Both the position numbers and the translations under genes were made by a program. Under the pieces are notes generated by a model. The model saw nothing but the letters and a program-made list of their open reading frames with translations. It did not search any database and was not told the origin of the DNA. From positions 20,145-84,144 of the forward strand of contig JANPCX010000018.1 of the NCBI GenBank assembly GCA_031431125.1: a stretch of 64,000 nt of DNA, given 5' to 3'. Positions 52,835 to 61,595 of this stretch are shown piece after piece. Position 1 is the first letter of the stretch; each line of letters starts with the position of its first letter. Source of the stretch: JANPCX01 sp031431125. GTDB lineage: Bacteria > Pseudomonadota > Gammaproteobacteria > Burkholderiales > Burkholderiaceae_C.

Positions 52835-54247
52835 TCACCAGCTGAAAATCTTCCCCGGGTTCATGATGTTCTTCGGGTCGAGCGTTTGTTTCAGTGACCG
52901 CATCATGGCCACTGCCCCGGCACCGGCTTCGGTGACTAAGAAGTCCATCTTGTGCAGCCCAATGCCATGCTCGCCGGTGCAGGTGCCGTCCATGGCCAAG
53001 GCGCGGGCCACGAGTTGGTGGCTGAGTTGCTCCGCCAATTCGCGCTCCGCAGGGATGTGGGGATCAATCAAATAGCCCATGTGGAAGTTGCCGTCGCCCA
53101 CATGGCCGACCAAGAAGTAGGGAAGGTCTGCCGCATCGGCCTGCGCCACGGTTTGGTTCACACACTCGGCCAACCGTGAGATGGGCACACAAGTGTCTGT
53201 GGTGACACAGCGGCAGCCGGGTTTGGTTTGCAGCGCGGCCAAGTAAGCGTGGTGGCGGGCGGTCCAGAGTTTGTTGCGCTCTTCAGGGGTGGTGGCCCAG
53301 GCGAAGTCTTTGGCGCCAAGCTCGGCCGCAATGGCCTGCACCGTGGCGGCTTGCTCAGCCACACTCGCCGGGCTGCCGTGAAACTCCATCAGCAGCATTG
53401 GTTGCTCGGCCAAGTTCAACTTGTCGTGGCGGTTGACCGCACGTACCGCGTTGGCATCGAGCAACTCGCAGCGCGCAATCGGCACGCCCATTTGAATTAT
53501 CTGAATGGTGGTTTGCACTGCGGCATCAATGCTGGGGAAAGCGCATACCGCCGCCGAGATGGCCTCGGGTTGTGGGTAGAGCTTGAGCGTGATTTCGGTG
53601 ATGACGCCGAGCGTGCCTTCACTGCCCACCATGAGCCGTGTCAGGTCGTAGCCGGCCGACGATTTGCGCGCGCGCGTGCCCGTGCGGATCACTTCGCCTT
53701 GGGCGGTGACGACCGTCAGCCCCAGCACGTTCTCGCGCATGGTGCCGTAACGCACCGCATTGGTTCCACTGGCGCGGGTGGCGGTCATGCCACCTATCGT
53801 CGCATCGGCGCCGGGGTCGACGGGGAAGAAGAGGCCGCTGTGGCGAATCTCGTCGTTCAGCTGCAAACGGGTTACGCCTGCTTGCACCGTGGCGGTGAGG
53901 TCTTCGGCCTGCACGGCCAAGACTCGATTCATGCGGCTTAAGTCAATGCTGATGCCGCCTTGAACGGCCAGCAAATGCCCCTCCAGTGAAGAACCTGCGC
54001 CGTAGGGAATCAACGGGACGCAGTGCACCGCAGCGAGGCCGACAAGCGCAGCGACTTCCTCGGTGCTTTCGCAGAACACCACCAATTCTGGCGGGGCCAC
54101 ATCGAAAGGAGACTCATCGCGCCCGTGTTGCTCACGCACGGACAAGGCGCTGGAGCAGCGGTCGCCGAACAGCGATCGCAATTGCTGGGTCAACTCCGGC
54201 GGCACGCGTCTGACCAGCAATTGGCTGGCGGGAATTGCAAGGTTCAT
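52835..54247 (-). CDS. FAD-linked D-lactate/glycolate dehydrogenase family protein
   Basis: A 470-residue flavoprotein with an N-terminal FAD_binding_4 domain (P-Y-G-A-G-S-S-L-E-G-H; M-V-G-S-E-G-T-L-G-V-I) and a C-terminal domain with H-V-G-D-G-N-F-H and E-H-G-I-G-L-H-K. This is the D-lactate dehydrogenase (cytochrome)/GlcD group. GGAG precedes ATG 54247 by seven bases. It lacks an iron-sulfur subunit in the neighbourhood. The exact 2-hydroxy acid is not known. Confidence 0.9.
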   Translation of the reverse strand: MNLAIPASQLLVRRVPPELTQQLRSLFGDRCSSALSVREQHGRDESPFDVAPPELVVFCESTEEVAALVGLAAVHCVPLIPYGAGSSLEGHLLAVQGGISIDLSRMNRVLAVQAEDLTATVQAGVTRLQLNDEIRHSGLFFPVDPGADATIGGMTATRASGTNAVRYGTMRENVLGLTVVTAQGEVIRTGTRARKSSAGYDLTRLMVGSEGTLGVITEITLKLYPQPEAISAAVCAFPSIDAAVQTTIQIIQMGVPIARCELLDANAVRAVNRHDKLNLAEQPMLLMEFHGSPASVAEQAATVQAIAAELGAKDFAWATTPEERNKLWTARHHAYLAALQTKPGCRCVTTDTCVPISRLAECVNQTVAQADAADLPYFLVGHVGDGNFHMGYLIDPHIPAERELAEQLSHQLVARALAMDGTCTGEHGIGLHKMDFLVTEAGAGAVAMMRSLKQTLDPKNIMNPGKIFSW

Positions 54248-54302
54248 GATCGTCTCCAAGCAGGCGCTGCGTGGAGACGATTGTGCCTACAAGCGCAGAG
54301 TG

Positions 54303-54875
54303 TCAGAAGTAATAGGTGCCGAACACGCCAAAGTAGTTGCCGTCAACTTCGTCGTTGAAATCTTTCGACTTGAACTTGTGCTGGACTGCGCGCAGTTTCA
54401 CACCCATATGGGGGCTGAACAGATATTCACCTTCCAGGGCAAGGCCTGTGGACGATTTGAAACTTTCAGATGCGGCACTCGCGACACCGGAGCCGCGAAC
54501 TTTCGGGTTTGCGACATGCTCAATCCCCAAACCCAAACGCACTTGTTTGTTGACGCTGTAGAGGCCGGTGACACTCAGGGGCAAACGCTCGAAGCGGAAG
54601 GAACCGTTGGTGGCGTTGACACGGTCAACGTGGTAGCCAATGGTGGTTTGCACTGCGACGTTTTTTCCGACGCGGAACTCAGCACCGCCGATGAATGAGA
54701 CCAAACCACCTGATCGAATGCTGGCGTTGTCGCCATTGGAAAAGCGGGCGCTCACCAAGGTTTCGCCGCCACCGGTCAAACCGAAACCCAGCAAAGGCTT
54801 GACGGTTTTGGTGTCGTTGGCAAAGGCTGAACCTGCGGCCAAAGAAAGAGCGGAAATGATCAAAAGAGACTTCAT
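54303..54875 (-). CDS. Outer-membrane beta-barrel protein
   Basis: A 190-residue protein with a signal peptide (cleavage after A-F-A, residue 19) and alternating beta strands ending in the aromatic Y-Y-F, a typical outer-membrane barrel terminus. It may belong to an OmpW/opacity-like family. There is no operon partner. Confidence 0.7.
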   Translation of the reverse strand: MKSLLIISALSLAAGSAFANDTKTVKPLLGFGLTGGGETLVSARFSNGDNASIRSGGLVSFIGGAEFRVGKNVAVQTTIGYHVDRVNATNGSFRFERLPLSVTGLYSVNKQVRLGLGIEHVANPKVRGSGVASAASESFKSSTGLALEGEYLFSPHMGVKLRAVQHKFKSKDFNDEVDGNYFGVFGTYYF

Positions 54876-54982
54876 GGAACAGTATGGTTGATTTGGGGGG
54901 AGCATTCTAGGTGCGCATCGATAGAGAAAGCCGGCAAGCCCATCCCTGAGTTAGGGGGTGCGACAGCCGTTACCATCAAAGC

Positions 54983-55558
54983 ATGTCCAATCGACTCACA
55001 CAAATAGCCACCCGCACAGGCGACGACGGGAGCACCGGCCTCGGTGATGGCAGCCGCGTCGGCAAAGACCACCTGCGGGTTCATGCCATGGGAGAGGTGG
55101 ATGAACTCAACTCCGGTTTAGGTGTGCTGCTGGCCGAGCCATTGCCCGACGATGTGCGCGAGCTGCTGGTCGTGGTTCAGCACGAGCTTTTCAACCTCGG
55201 TGGCGAGTTGTCCATACCGGGTTACGAGTTGCTCAAAGCGGACGCCGTGCTGCGCCTGGATCAAGCATTGGCACACTACAACGCGGCCTTGCCGCGACTA
55301 AAAGAGTTCATCTTGCCAGCAGGCACACGCAGCGCCGCACTCGCACACGTGAGCCGCACCGTGGCACGGCGCGCTGAACGAGCGCTGGTGGCTTTGTGCG
55401 CCGTAGAGGCGGTGCGGGCCGAGCCACGCCACTACCTCAACCGCCTGAGCGATCTGCTGTTCGTGCTGGCACGCGTGCTCAACCGCGCCAACCTTGATGG
55501 CAAGGGTGGCGACGACGTTTATTGGAAGAGTGAGCGTCTGGCGCGCGACGGGGTTTGA
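54983..55558 (+). CDS. Cob(I)alamin adenosyltransferase, PduO type
   Basis: A 191-residue enzyme that makes adenosylcobalamin from cob(I)alamin and ATP. The signature T-R-T-G-D-D-G-S-T-G-L-G-D-G near the start and the R-R-A-E-R-A/N-R-L-S-D-L-L-F helices near the end match PduO. Its presence fits B12-dependent metabolism and the B12-type radical SAM gene at 17.7 kb, but no direct link is shown. Confidence 0.93.
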   Translation: MSNRLTQIATRTGDDGSTGLGDGSRVGKDHLRVHAMGEVDELNSGLGVLLAEPLPDDVRELLVVVQHELFNLGGELSIPGYELLKADAVLRLDQALAHYNAALPRLKEFILPAGTRSAALAHVSRTVARRAERALVALCAVEAVRAEPRHYLNRLSDLLFVLARVLNRANLDGKGGDDVYWKSERLARDGV

Positions 55559-55589
55559 CCACACCGCCGCACGCCGGACACCTTGACGC

Positions 55590-55925
55590 TTACTTCACTG
55601 CTTCGAAGTAGCCCACGCTGAACTCCGCTTTGCTCAGCGTACCGTCGCTGTTTTTGTCCAGGTCAGAGAACTTGGCAGCGATGGCCGGCATGCGGCTGGC
55701 TTCTTGCGGCGACAACGAACCATCGTTGTTGGCGTCCGCCCGGGTGAAGGCTGATTCCATGGCGGCGATGTCCTTGGCCGAAGTGGTCGCCGACGGCGTG
55801 GGGCTGGGGGTGCTGCTGCCGGGACCCATGGTTTGTGCGTGAGCACCAAAGGACAGGGCCAGTGCGGCGGCGGCAGCCACCAGCAGTGTCAAAGAGGTGC
55901 GAGAGAACATAGAAGGGCTGTGCAT
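55590..55925 (-). CDS. Secreted EF-hand protein
   Basis: A 111-residue protein with a signal peptide (cleavage after A-H-A, about residue 31) and two EF-hand calcium loops, D-A-N-N-D-G-S-L and D-K-N-S-D-G-T-L, each with acidic ends. AGGA lies upstream of the ATG at 55925. ATG 55910 is an alternative start within the signal peptide. Confidence 0.8.
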   Translation of the reverse strand: MHSPSMFSRTSLTLLVAAAAALALSFGAHAQTMGPGSSTPSPTPSATTSAKDIAAMESAFTRADANNDGSLSPQEASRMPAIAAKFSDLDKNSDGTLSKAEFSVGYFEAVK

Positions 55926-56066
55926 AAATAGTCCTAGAAGGAGTGGAAGGGAGCCTGATTGAACCCCGTTCCAAACCCTGCCACCAGCACTATTGCTTGC
56001 GCTCACTTGCGTTACCCCTAGGCCAGCATTACTCACATCGACTTGCAAGTACTTACTAACATTCTT

Positions 56067-57185
56067 TTACTTGCCAGCGCGTCTGGCCCTCACGGCCTGG
56101 GCCAGCACGTCCAAAACCGCCACTGAATCGTCCCAGCCGATGCAGGCGTCGGTGATGCTTTGGCCATAAGCCAAGGCGCTGACTTGGTCTTTGCCCGGGG
56201 TGAATTTTTGGGCGCCGGCGTTCAGATGGCTTTCCACCATCACGCCAAAAATACTGCGACTGCCGTTTTGCAGCTGACCGGCGATGTCCTTGGCCACTTC
56301 AATTTGTTTCTGATGCTGTTTGCTGCTGTTGGCGTGGGAACAGTCGACCATCAGTGTGGGCGGCAGTTTGGCGGCCTCTAAGTCTGTGCAGGCCGCTTGT
56401 ACATGGGCGGCGTCGTAGTTGGGTGTTTTGCCGCCGCGCAGAATCACATGGCAGTCTTCGTTGCCACGGGTTTGAACGATGGCGACCTGGCCATTCTTGT
56501 GGACGGACAGGAAGTGATGCGGCCGGGCAGCGGCTTGGATCGCGTCGGTGGCAATGCGGATGTTGCCGTCGGTGCCGTTCTTGAAACCTATGGGCGCGGA
56601 AATGCCGGAAGACAACTCGCGGTGGACCTGGCTTTCCGTGGTGCGTGCGCCAATGGCACCCCAGGAGATGAGGTCACCCAGGTACTGCGGTGAAATCACG
56701 TCCAAGAACTCGCTCCCAGCAGGCAGACCCAGGCGGTTAATTTCCACCAACAACTGGCGGCCCATGCGCAGACCTTCGTCGATGCGGTAGCTTTCATCCA
56801 AATAGGGGTCGTTGATCAAACCCTTCCAGCCCACAGTGGTGCGGGGTTTTTCGAAATAAACCCGCATCACGATTTCCAGCGAATCCGCCAAGCGGTCGCG
56901 CTGCGCTTTGAGGCGCCGTGCGTACTCCAAGGCCGCACTGGGGTCGTGTATGGAGCAAGGGCCAATGATGACGAGCAGCCTGTCGTCCTTGCCTTGCATG
57001 ATGTTGCGGATGCGTTGGCGGGTGTCGCTCACCAGCGTTTCAACCGGTGTGCCGTGGATGGGGAAGAAACGAATCAAATGTTCGGGGGGCGGCAGAGGGG
57101 TCACGTTTTCTATCCTCTCGTCGTCGGTGCGGCTGGTTCTCTCGGTGCTGGCGGACCAGCCACCCGGTGTATTTGTGTTGGACAT
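56067..57185 (-). CDS. aroG: 3-deoxy-7-phosphoheptulonate synthase (DAHP synthase, class I)
   Basis: A 372-residue enzyme joining phosphoenolpyruvate and erythrose 4-phosphate, the first step of the shikimate pathway. Family blocks are I-I-G-P-C-S-I-H-D, V-Y-F-E-K-P-R-T-T-V-G-W-K-G, and D-C-S-H-A-N-S-S-K. ATG 57185 has AGGAG eight bases upstream. A leader peptide and terminator precede it (57229-57359), pointing to control by Phe (and Trp) supply, which fits a Phe-sensitive isoform. Confidence 0.95.
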   Translation of the reverse strand: MSNTNTPGGWSASTERTSRTDDERIENVTPLPPPEHLIRFFPIHGTPVETLVSDTRQRIRNIMQGKDDRLLVIIGPCSIHDPSAALEYARRLKAQRDRLADSLEIVMRVYFEKPRTTVGWKGLINDPYLDESYRIDEGLRMGRQLLVEINRLGLPAGSEFLDVISPQYLGDLISWGAIGARTTESQVHRELSSGISAPIGFKNGTDGNIRIATDAIQAAARPHHFLSVHKNGQVAIVQTRGNEDCHVILRGGKTPNYDAAHVQAACTDLEAAKLPPTLMVDCSHANSSKQHQKQIEVAKDIAGQLQNGSRSIFGVMVESHLNAGAQKFTPGKDQVSALAYGQSITDACIGWDDSVAVLDVLAQAVRARRAGK

Positions 57186-57228
57186 GCGAGGCTCCTTCAA
57201 AGGTTGGTGATGGCTGTACTGAAAAAAA

Positions 57229-57253
57229 AACCGCCGGGTTGAGCCCGGCGGTT
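57229..57253 (-). terminator. Attenuator terminator before aroG
   Basis: AACCGCCGGG (57229-57238) pairs perfectly with CCCGGCGGTT (57244-57253), loop TTGAG. Nine A residues on the plus strand (57222-57230) become the U-run on the aroG transcript. The terminator lies between the leader peptide and aroG. In the transcript its 5' arm (CCGCCGG, 57251-57245) can instead pair with CCGGCGG inside the leader (57307-57301), giving an antiterminator of seven bases. Confidence 0.85.
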
Positions 57254-57281
57254 GAGAGATTCGGTGTGCGTTACTTCTGAC

Positions 57282-57359
57282 CTACGCGCTCGCCTCTCTG
57301 CCGCCGGTGCGGTGTGAGAACCAAAAGCAGGTAAAAAAGACGGGGGATTGGCAAAGCAT
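57282..57359 (-). CDS. Phe/Trp-rich attenuator leader peptide of aroG
   Basis: A 25-codon frame, ATG 57359 to TAG 57282, reading M-L-C-Q-S-P-V-F-F-T-C-F-W-F-S-H-R-T-G-G-, then R-E-A-S-A. Four Phe and one Trp fall in codons 8-14. The terminator of aroG starts 28 bases after the stop. Codons 18-20 (Thr-Gly-Gly) contain the sequence that can sequester the terminator arm. Lack of charged Phe-tRNA would stall the ribosome before these codons and favour antitermination. The ribosome site is weak (GTGG). A palindrome CTTGCGCGCAAG (57380-57391) just upstream could be an operator. Confidence 0.8.
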   Translation of the reverse strand: MLCQSPVFFTCFWFSHRTGGREASA

Positions 57360-57611
57360 GGTTCGCAATCTACCACAGCCTTGCGCGCAAGCCCTGCGTC
57401 GGGCCCGACCTCGGTTCGTACAGGCTGTTGAATCTTTGGTTCATTCAAGGTGAAGATGTAAGAGCTGGCGCATCTTGGGGGAGGCAGTGTGCCTCTTCGA
57501 AAACTGCGGCTGACAGTCTCCTCTCGGATGAGATGGTCTTGACCTATCCCCGCTGCTCCTCGTACCGAGCAATGTGGGAGAGTTCGCCAAAAACAGACGT
57601 CATGAGATGGG

Positions 57612-58220
57612 TTACTGTCCGTCGCTTGGTTGCAGCGTTAACTCTCCGCGCTCGGTGGCAGATTTCTGTTGCCACCGCGGCCAAACCTCAGCGCGCTTCG
57701 CGTCAATATCTTTACGGTTCTTGTTAAACCACTCGAGCGTCTCTGGTGTATTGACGATGTAGTTGCCATTGCTCAGCCAAGTGCTGAATTCTGGAAGTTT
57801 GGTGTGGTATTACGAAGTACCGTCTGCACGCACAGGCCAGAGTGAGAAGCGCGCAACCCAAGCGCCCATCCGCGGAGTGACCAAGGCATAGTAAGTCTTG
57901 CCTGCCGTCAAGTTACCCTGCATGAAGTCCGCAGTTTCTGAGACGACCATGAAGGTTCGTTCGCCGGGGTCAACGTCATACGCCAGCTTTGCCCAGCGCG
58001 TGCTGATGCCGATGAATTTCGTTTCTGCCGAGGAAACGTCATGCACCGATGCGCTAATCACGCTACCCACATAGCTCGGACGAAGAAAAACTATGCGCGC
58101 TTTGCTCGCGGGAACGGGACCAAGCACCTGATTGTCAGCAGGTTTAACTGAAGCGGGCGCTGTTACGCAACCGCTCAAGATCACACACATCGATACAAAG
58201 AGAATGCGCAATACCGTCAT
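57612..58220 (-). pseudogene. Lipoprotein gene interrupted by an in-frame stop
   Basis: From ATG 58220 the frame reads 136 residues of a lipoprotein (lipobox L-S-G-C near residue 18; A-G-K-T-Y-Y-A-L-V-T-P-R-M-G and A-R-F-S-L-W-P-V-R-A) to a TAA at 57812-57810. The same frame then continues for 65 residues (Y-H-T-K-L-P-E-F-S-T-W-L... W-F-N-K-N ... K-R-A-E-V-W-P-R-W) to a TAA at 57614-57612. The second part is protein-like and directly in phase, so the gene probably carried a sense codon (GAA or CAA) at the first stop. The truncated product could still be made. GC is a little lower than in neighbours. The function is unknown. Confidence 0.75.
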
Positions 58221-58439
58221 ATCTGCCTATCGTAAAAAGTGGACATTTGATGCAAGTGAGCTTCGGTCGATTGCCCGACTTCAGTGGCGTTGTCGGCGCG
58301 GGCGGCTCGCTATCGCTTGACCACCGACCTATAGGAATTTCAACCGCATGAAGGTAATAGGTATGGCATGGGTTTTGGGGCCAGGGTCAGGACAAGCAGG
58401 ACAAGGGCCAGGTCTTGCCTTTTGCCTTTGCGCCTCAGA

Positions 58440-59918
58440 TCAAGCCGTACCACCCACCGTCAACCCATCAATCCGCAGGGTGGGTTGCCCCACTCCTACC
58501 GGCACGCTTTGGCCTTCTTTGCCGCAGGTGCCGACACCGGTGTCCAGCCGCATGTCGTTGCCTATCATGGTCACGCGGGTCAGCGCGTCGGGGCCGTTGC
58601 CGATCAAGGTGGCGCCTTTGACCGGATATTGAATTTTGCCGTTCTCCACCCAAAATGCTTGTGAGGCTGAGAACACGAATTTGCCACTGGTGATGTCCAC
58701 CTGCCCGCCACCAAAGTTGGTGGCGTAGAGACCGCGCTTGAGTCCCTTGATGATTTCTTCGGGTGTTTTGTCGCCATTGAGCATGTAGGTGTTGGTCATG
58801 CGCGGCATGGGCACCGCTGCATAACTTTCGCGGCGACCATTGCCCGTGGGCTTGACCTTCATCAGCCGGGCATTCATGGAGTCCTGCAAATAACCTTTCA
58901 AGATGCCGTCTTCAATGAGCACATTACGTTGGCTGGCGTTGCCTTCGTCGTCCACATTGAGTGAGCCGCGTCGGTCCGGCAAGGTGCCGTCGTCCAACAC
59001 CGTGACGCCCTTGGCCGCCACACGCTGACCGATGCGACCGGCAAATGCACTGGAGCCTTTGCGGTTGAAGTCACCTTCCAGGCCATGGCCGATGGCTTCG
59101 TGCAACAACACCCCGGGCCAGCCCGGGCCGAGCACCACATTCATCTCACCGGCTTTGGCCGGCCGCGATTCCAAATTGGTCAGCGCCGCACTGACGGCTT
59201 CTTCGACATAAGACGCGATCACCTCGTCATGGAAGTAACCCATGCCATAGCGCCCACCGCCACCGCTGCTGCCGGTTTCTCGGCGTACTTCCCCAGCGAC
59301 GGTTTGTTCAGCGATGACCGTCAGGCTCAAGCGAACCAAGGGGCGCACGTCGGCCGCCAAAGTGCCGTCGGCACGGGTGACCAAGACCACGTCGTACTCA
59401 CCTGCCAAACTCGCCATCACTTGAACGACCCGGGGGTCTTTGGCGCGGGCGAGCTTCTCCATTTTTTCAAGCAAAGCGACTTTTTGGGTGCTGTCCAGCG
59501 TGGCGATGGGGTCCATGGGCGCATACAGCACCCTGCTGCTGGCGATTTTCTGCGGTTGGCCACCTACCCTGATGCGGCGACTTTGGCCCGCCGAAGCAAT
59601 GGTGCGCACGGTGCGGGCGGCATCCATCAAAGCGGCTTCAGAAATGTCGTCGGAATACGCAAACGCGGTTTTCTCACCGGCTACCGCCCGCACGCCAACG
59701 CCTTGGTCAATGCCGAAACTGCCGCTTTTGACGATGCCCTCCTCCAGGCTCCAGCCTTCGCTGCGGGTGTATTGGAAGTACAGGTCGGCGTCGTCGATGC
59801 GGTGGGTGGCGATGGTCTGCAGCGCTTTGCTCAGCGTGGCGTCTGTCAAACCAAAAGGCTCCATCAACAGCGCACGCGCAACAGCCAAACGCTCCAGGGT
59901 GGGTTCACGAGAAATCAT
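58440..59918 (-). CDS. tldD: Metalloprotease TldD
   Basis: A 492-residue protein with the zinc motif H-E-A-I-G-H-G-L-E-G-D (H-E-x3-H) in the middle and D-A-D-L-Y-F-Q-Y near the start. With TldE/PmbA it forms the protease that matures some peptide antibiotics and clears damaged peptides. The partner pmbA is not in this window. ATG 59918 fits the family start. Confidence 0.95.
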   Translation of the reverse strand: MISREPTLERLAVARALLMEPFGLTDATLSKALQTIATHRIDDADLYFQYTRSEGWSLEEGIVKSGSFGIDQGVGVRAVAGEKTAFAYSDDISEAALMDAARTVRTIASAGQSRRIRVGGQPQKIASSRVLYAPMDPIATLDSTQKVALLEKMEKLARAKDPRVVQVMASLAGEYDVVLVTRADGTLAADVRPLVRLSLTVIAEQTVAGEVRRETGSSGGGGRYGMGYFHDEVIASYVEEAVSAALTNLESRPAKAGEMNVVLGPGWPGVLLHEAIGHGLEGDFNRKGSSAFAGRIGQRVAAKGVTVLDDGTLPDRRGSLNVDDEGNASQRNVLIEDGILKGYLQDSMNARLMKVKPTGNGRRESYAAVPMPRMTNTYMLNGDKTPEEIIKGLKRGLYATNFGGGQVDITSGKFVFSASQAFWVENGKIQYPVKGATLIGNGPDALTRVTMIGNDMRLDTGVGTCGKEGQSVPVGVGQPTLRIDGLTVGGTA

Positions 59919-60123
59919 GGCAGGCGCTTCTCCAGGGGTAATGGGGCATTGTAGAAGTGGCTGGTCTTGCTTGGTTTTTGTTGGTGTTGGCCGCGTGGCC
60001 GCAAGGGGGATGACGGTCAGGATGCAAATCGTTGCAGCGAGTTCACGCTTCTTTACTTTCGGCTTGTCAGCTTAAGCGCGCCATCCAGCGTTGATGACGG
60101 GCGAGCTGTACACGCATCCCTAA

Positions 60124-60284
60124 GGATGCTCTGCACAACTCGTTGTGGACTGTGGCAGCACGGACTCGGGCGGTCTACGGCGTTGTTTTTCTTGCCAATA
60201 GCGGGGCTATTGGCTGCAAAAAACGCCTTGTAGCCCATCCCGATCCGCACTACCCCAGCCTCGCAAGAGTTATGCAGAGCATCC
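60124..60284. repeat. MITE-like structured repeat
   Basis: GGATGCTCTGCACAACTCGT (60124-60143) and the inverted copy at 60265-60284 match at 18 of 20 positions. The centre carries a 9-bp hairpin GCCAATAGC/GCTATTGGC (60194-60214, loop GGG), with outer arms GGCGTTGTTTTTCTT and TGCAAAAAACGCC. There is no gene. The element sits between tldD and the small secreted protein and may affect its promoter. The rest of 59919-60314 shows nothing else I can support. Confidence 0.6.
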
Positions 60285-60314
60285 CCAACCGTTTCGTCCA
60301 CAGGAGAAAACACC

Positions 60315-60659
60315 ATGTTCCAGATCAAATCCACCATTCTTGCGGCCGCCCTGGCTGTTGCCAGCCTGACGACCTGGGCCCAAACTGCACCCAACCCGGC
60401 CTCCACGCCAGGCATCGACCAGCGCCAGGCCAACCAAGACAAGCGCATCGACCAAGGCGTTGCCTCGGGCACGCTGACCCCGAAAGAAGCCAAGCGCATG
60501 GAAAACCAACAAGCGGCTGTGGACCGTGCTGAAGAAAAAGCCAAAGCTGACGGTGCGGTCACAGCCCAAGAGCGCAAACGTCTGAACAAAGCCCAAAACC
60601 AAACCAGCCGCCACATTCACCGTCAAAAGCACGACGCCCAAACTGCGCCCAAGCCCTGA
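60315..60659 (+). CDS. Small secreted protein, acidic/basic charged repeats
   Basis: A 114-residue protein with a signal peptide (cleavage after T-W-A, about residue 22) and a charged, mostly helical body. G-T-L-T-P-K-E-A-K-R-M and G-A-V-T-A-Q-E-R-K-R-L are two similar half-EF-hand-like units. The ATG has AGGAG about ten bases upstream. Found in related bacteria as a hypothetical protein; the function is unknown. Confidence 0.75.
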   Translation: MFQIKSTILAAALAVASLTTWAQTAPNPASTPGIDQRQANQDKRIDQGVASGTLTPKEAKRMENQQAAVDRAEEKAKADGAVTAQERKRLNKAQNQTSRHIHRQKHDAQTAPKP

Positions 60660-60662
60660 GCG

Positions 60663-61595
60663 CTAAGGATGCTCTTGACCTTGTTTGAGCGCTAAAGCCC
60701 GCGCATACAAGTTGTTGCGGGGTACTTGAGTCAAGGCGGCGGCGAGCGACACTGCTTGCTTAAGCGGTAACTCCGCCATCAAGGTGAGCAGAACACGGTC
60801 GCTCACGGTGTCCGTCTGCCCGCCCTGCTCTGTCGCGGGCAGTGCGTGCATGACCAATACAAACTCGCCGCGTTCACGATGGGGCTCGGCGGCCAGCCAG
60901 GCAGGTAGTTCACTGGCGGCCAGAGTGACCACCGTCTCAAACTGTTTGGTCAACTCGCGGCACAAGGTGATGCGGCGTGCGCCACATTCAGCGGCCAGGG
61001 CGGCGCACAAGGCGCCGATGCGGTGGGGTGCTTCGAACAGCACCTGGGCTTGGACTTGGGTTGCCAGGCGTTTCAATTGCGTCGTGCGTGCTGCGGCCTT
61101 GTTGCTCAAAAACCCCACGAAGGAAAAGCCGGCTGTGCCGTCGCCTTCGTTGGGTTCCAAGCTGCCCGCCACACTCATCGCAGCCACCGCACTGCTCACG
61201 CCGGGGATGGGCAACACGCGGTAACCGGCGGCTTGAACCAGTGCCACCAATACGGCACCGGGGTCGCTGATGGCAGGTGTGCCAGCGTCGCTGATATAGG
61301 CCACGCGTTCCCCATGGCCCAAACGCGAAACCACCGAGCCGCTCGCCTCACGTTCGTTGTGTTGGTGCAGTGCCAAGAGTGGTTTGTGCAAACCCAGATG
61401 CTGCAAGAGCGAGGCACTGTGCCGGGTATCCTCGCAGGCCACGGCATCGACCAAGGACAGCACATGAATGGCGCGTAAGGTCAGGTCGGCCAAATTGCCA
61501 ATGGGCGTGGCAACCACGTAGAGTGCGCCCGACGGAAAATGTTGCCCGCCGGCGGCGGCGGCGGCGGCTTGCAACAACAAAGGGCTCAAAGACAT
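60663..61595 (-). CDS. rsmI: 16S rRNA (cytidine(1402)-2'-O)-methyltransferase
   Basis: A 310-residue member of the tetrapyrrole-methylase-like fold. V-A-T-P-I-G-N-L, C-E-D-T-R-H and S-D-A-G-T-P-A-I-S-D-P-G are diagnostic of RsmI, which methylates C1402 in the ribosomal decoding site. The ATG at 61595 shares its bases with the start of the divergent yraN (61594). Confidence 0.95.
   Translation of the reverse strand: MSLSPLLLQAAAAAAGGQHFPSGALYVVATPIGNLADLTLRAIHVLSLVDAVACEDTRHSASLLQHLGLHKPLLALHQHNEREASGSVVSRLGHGERVAYISDAGTPAISDPGAVLVALVQAAGYRVLPIPGVSSAVAAMSVAGSLEPNEGDGTAGFSFVGFLSNKAAARTTQLKRLATQVQAQVLFEAPHRIGALCAALAAECGARRITLCRELTKQFETVVTLAASELPAWLAAEPHRERGEFVLVMHALPATEQGGQTDTVSDRVLLTLMAELPLKQAVSLAAALTQVPRNNLYARALALKQGQEHP

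Noticed and set aside
57428..57727. Plus-strand open frame of 99 codons
   Set aside because: It lies opposite the readable C-terminal part of the broken lipoprotein gene and has no features of a protein.
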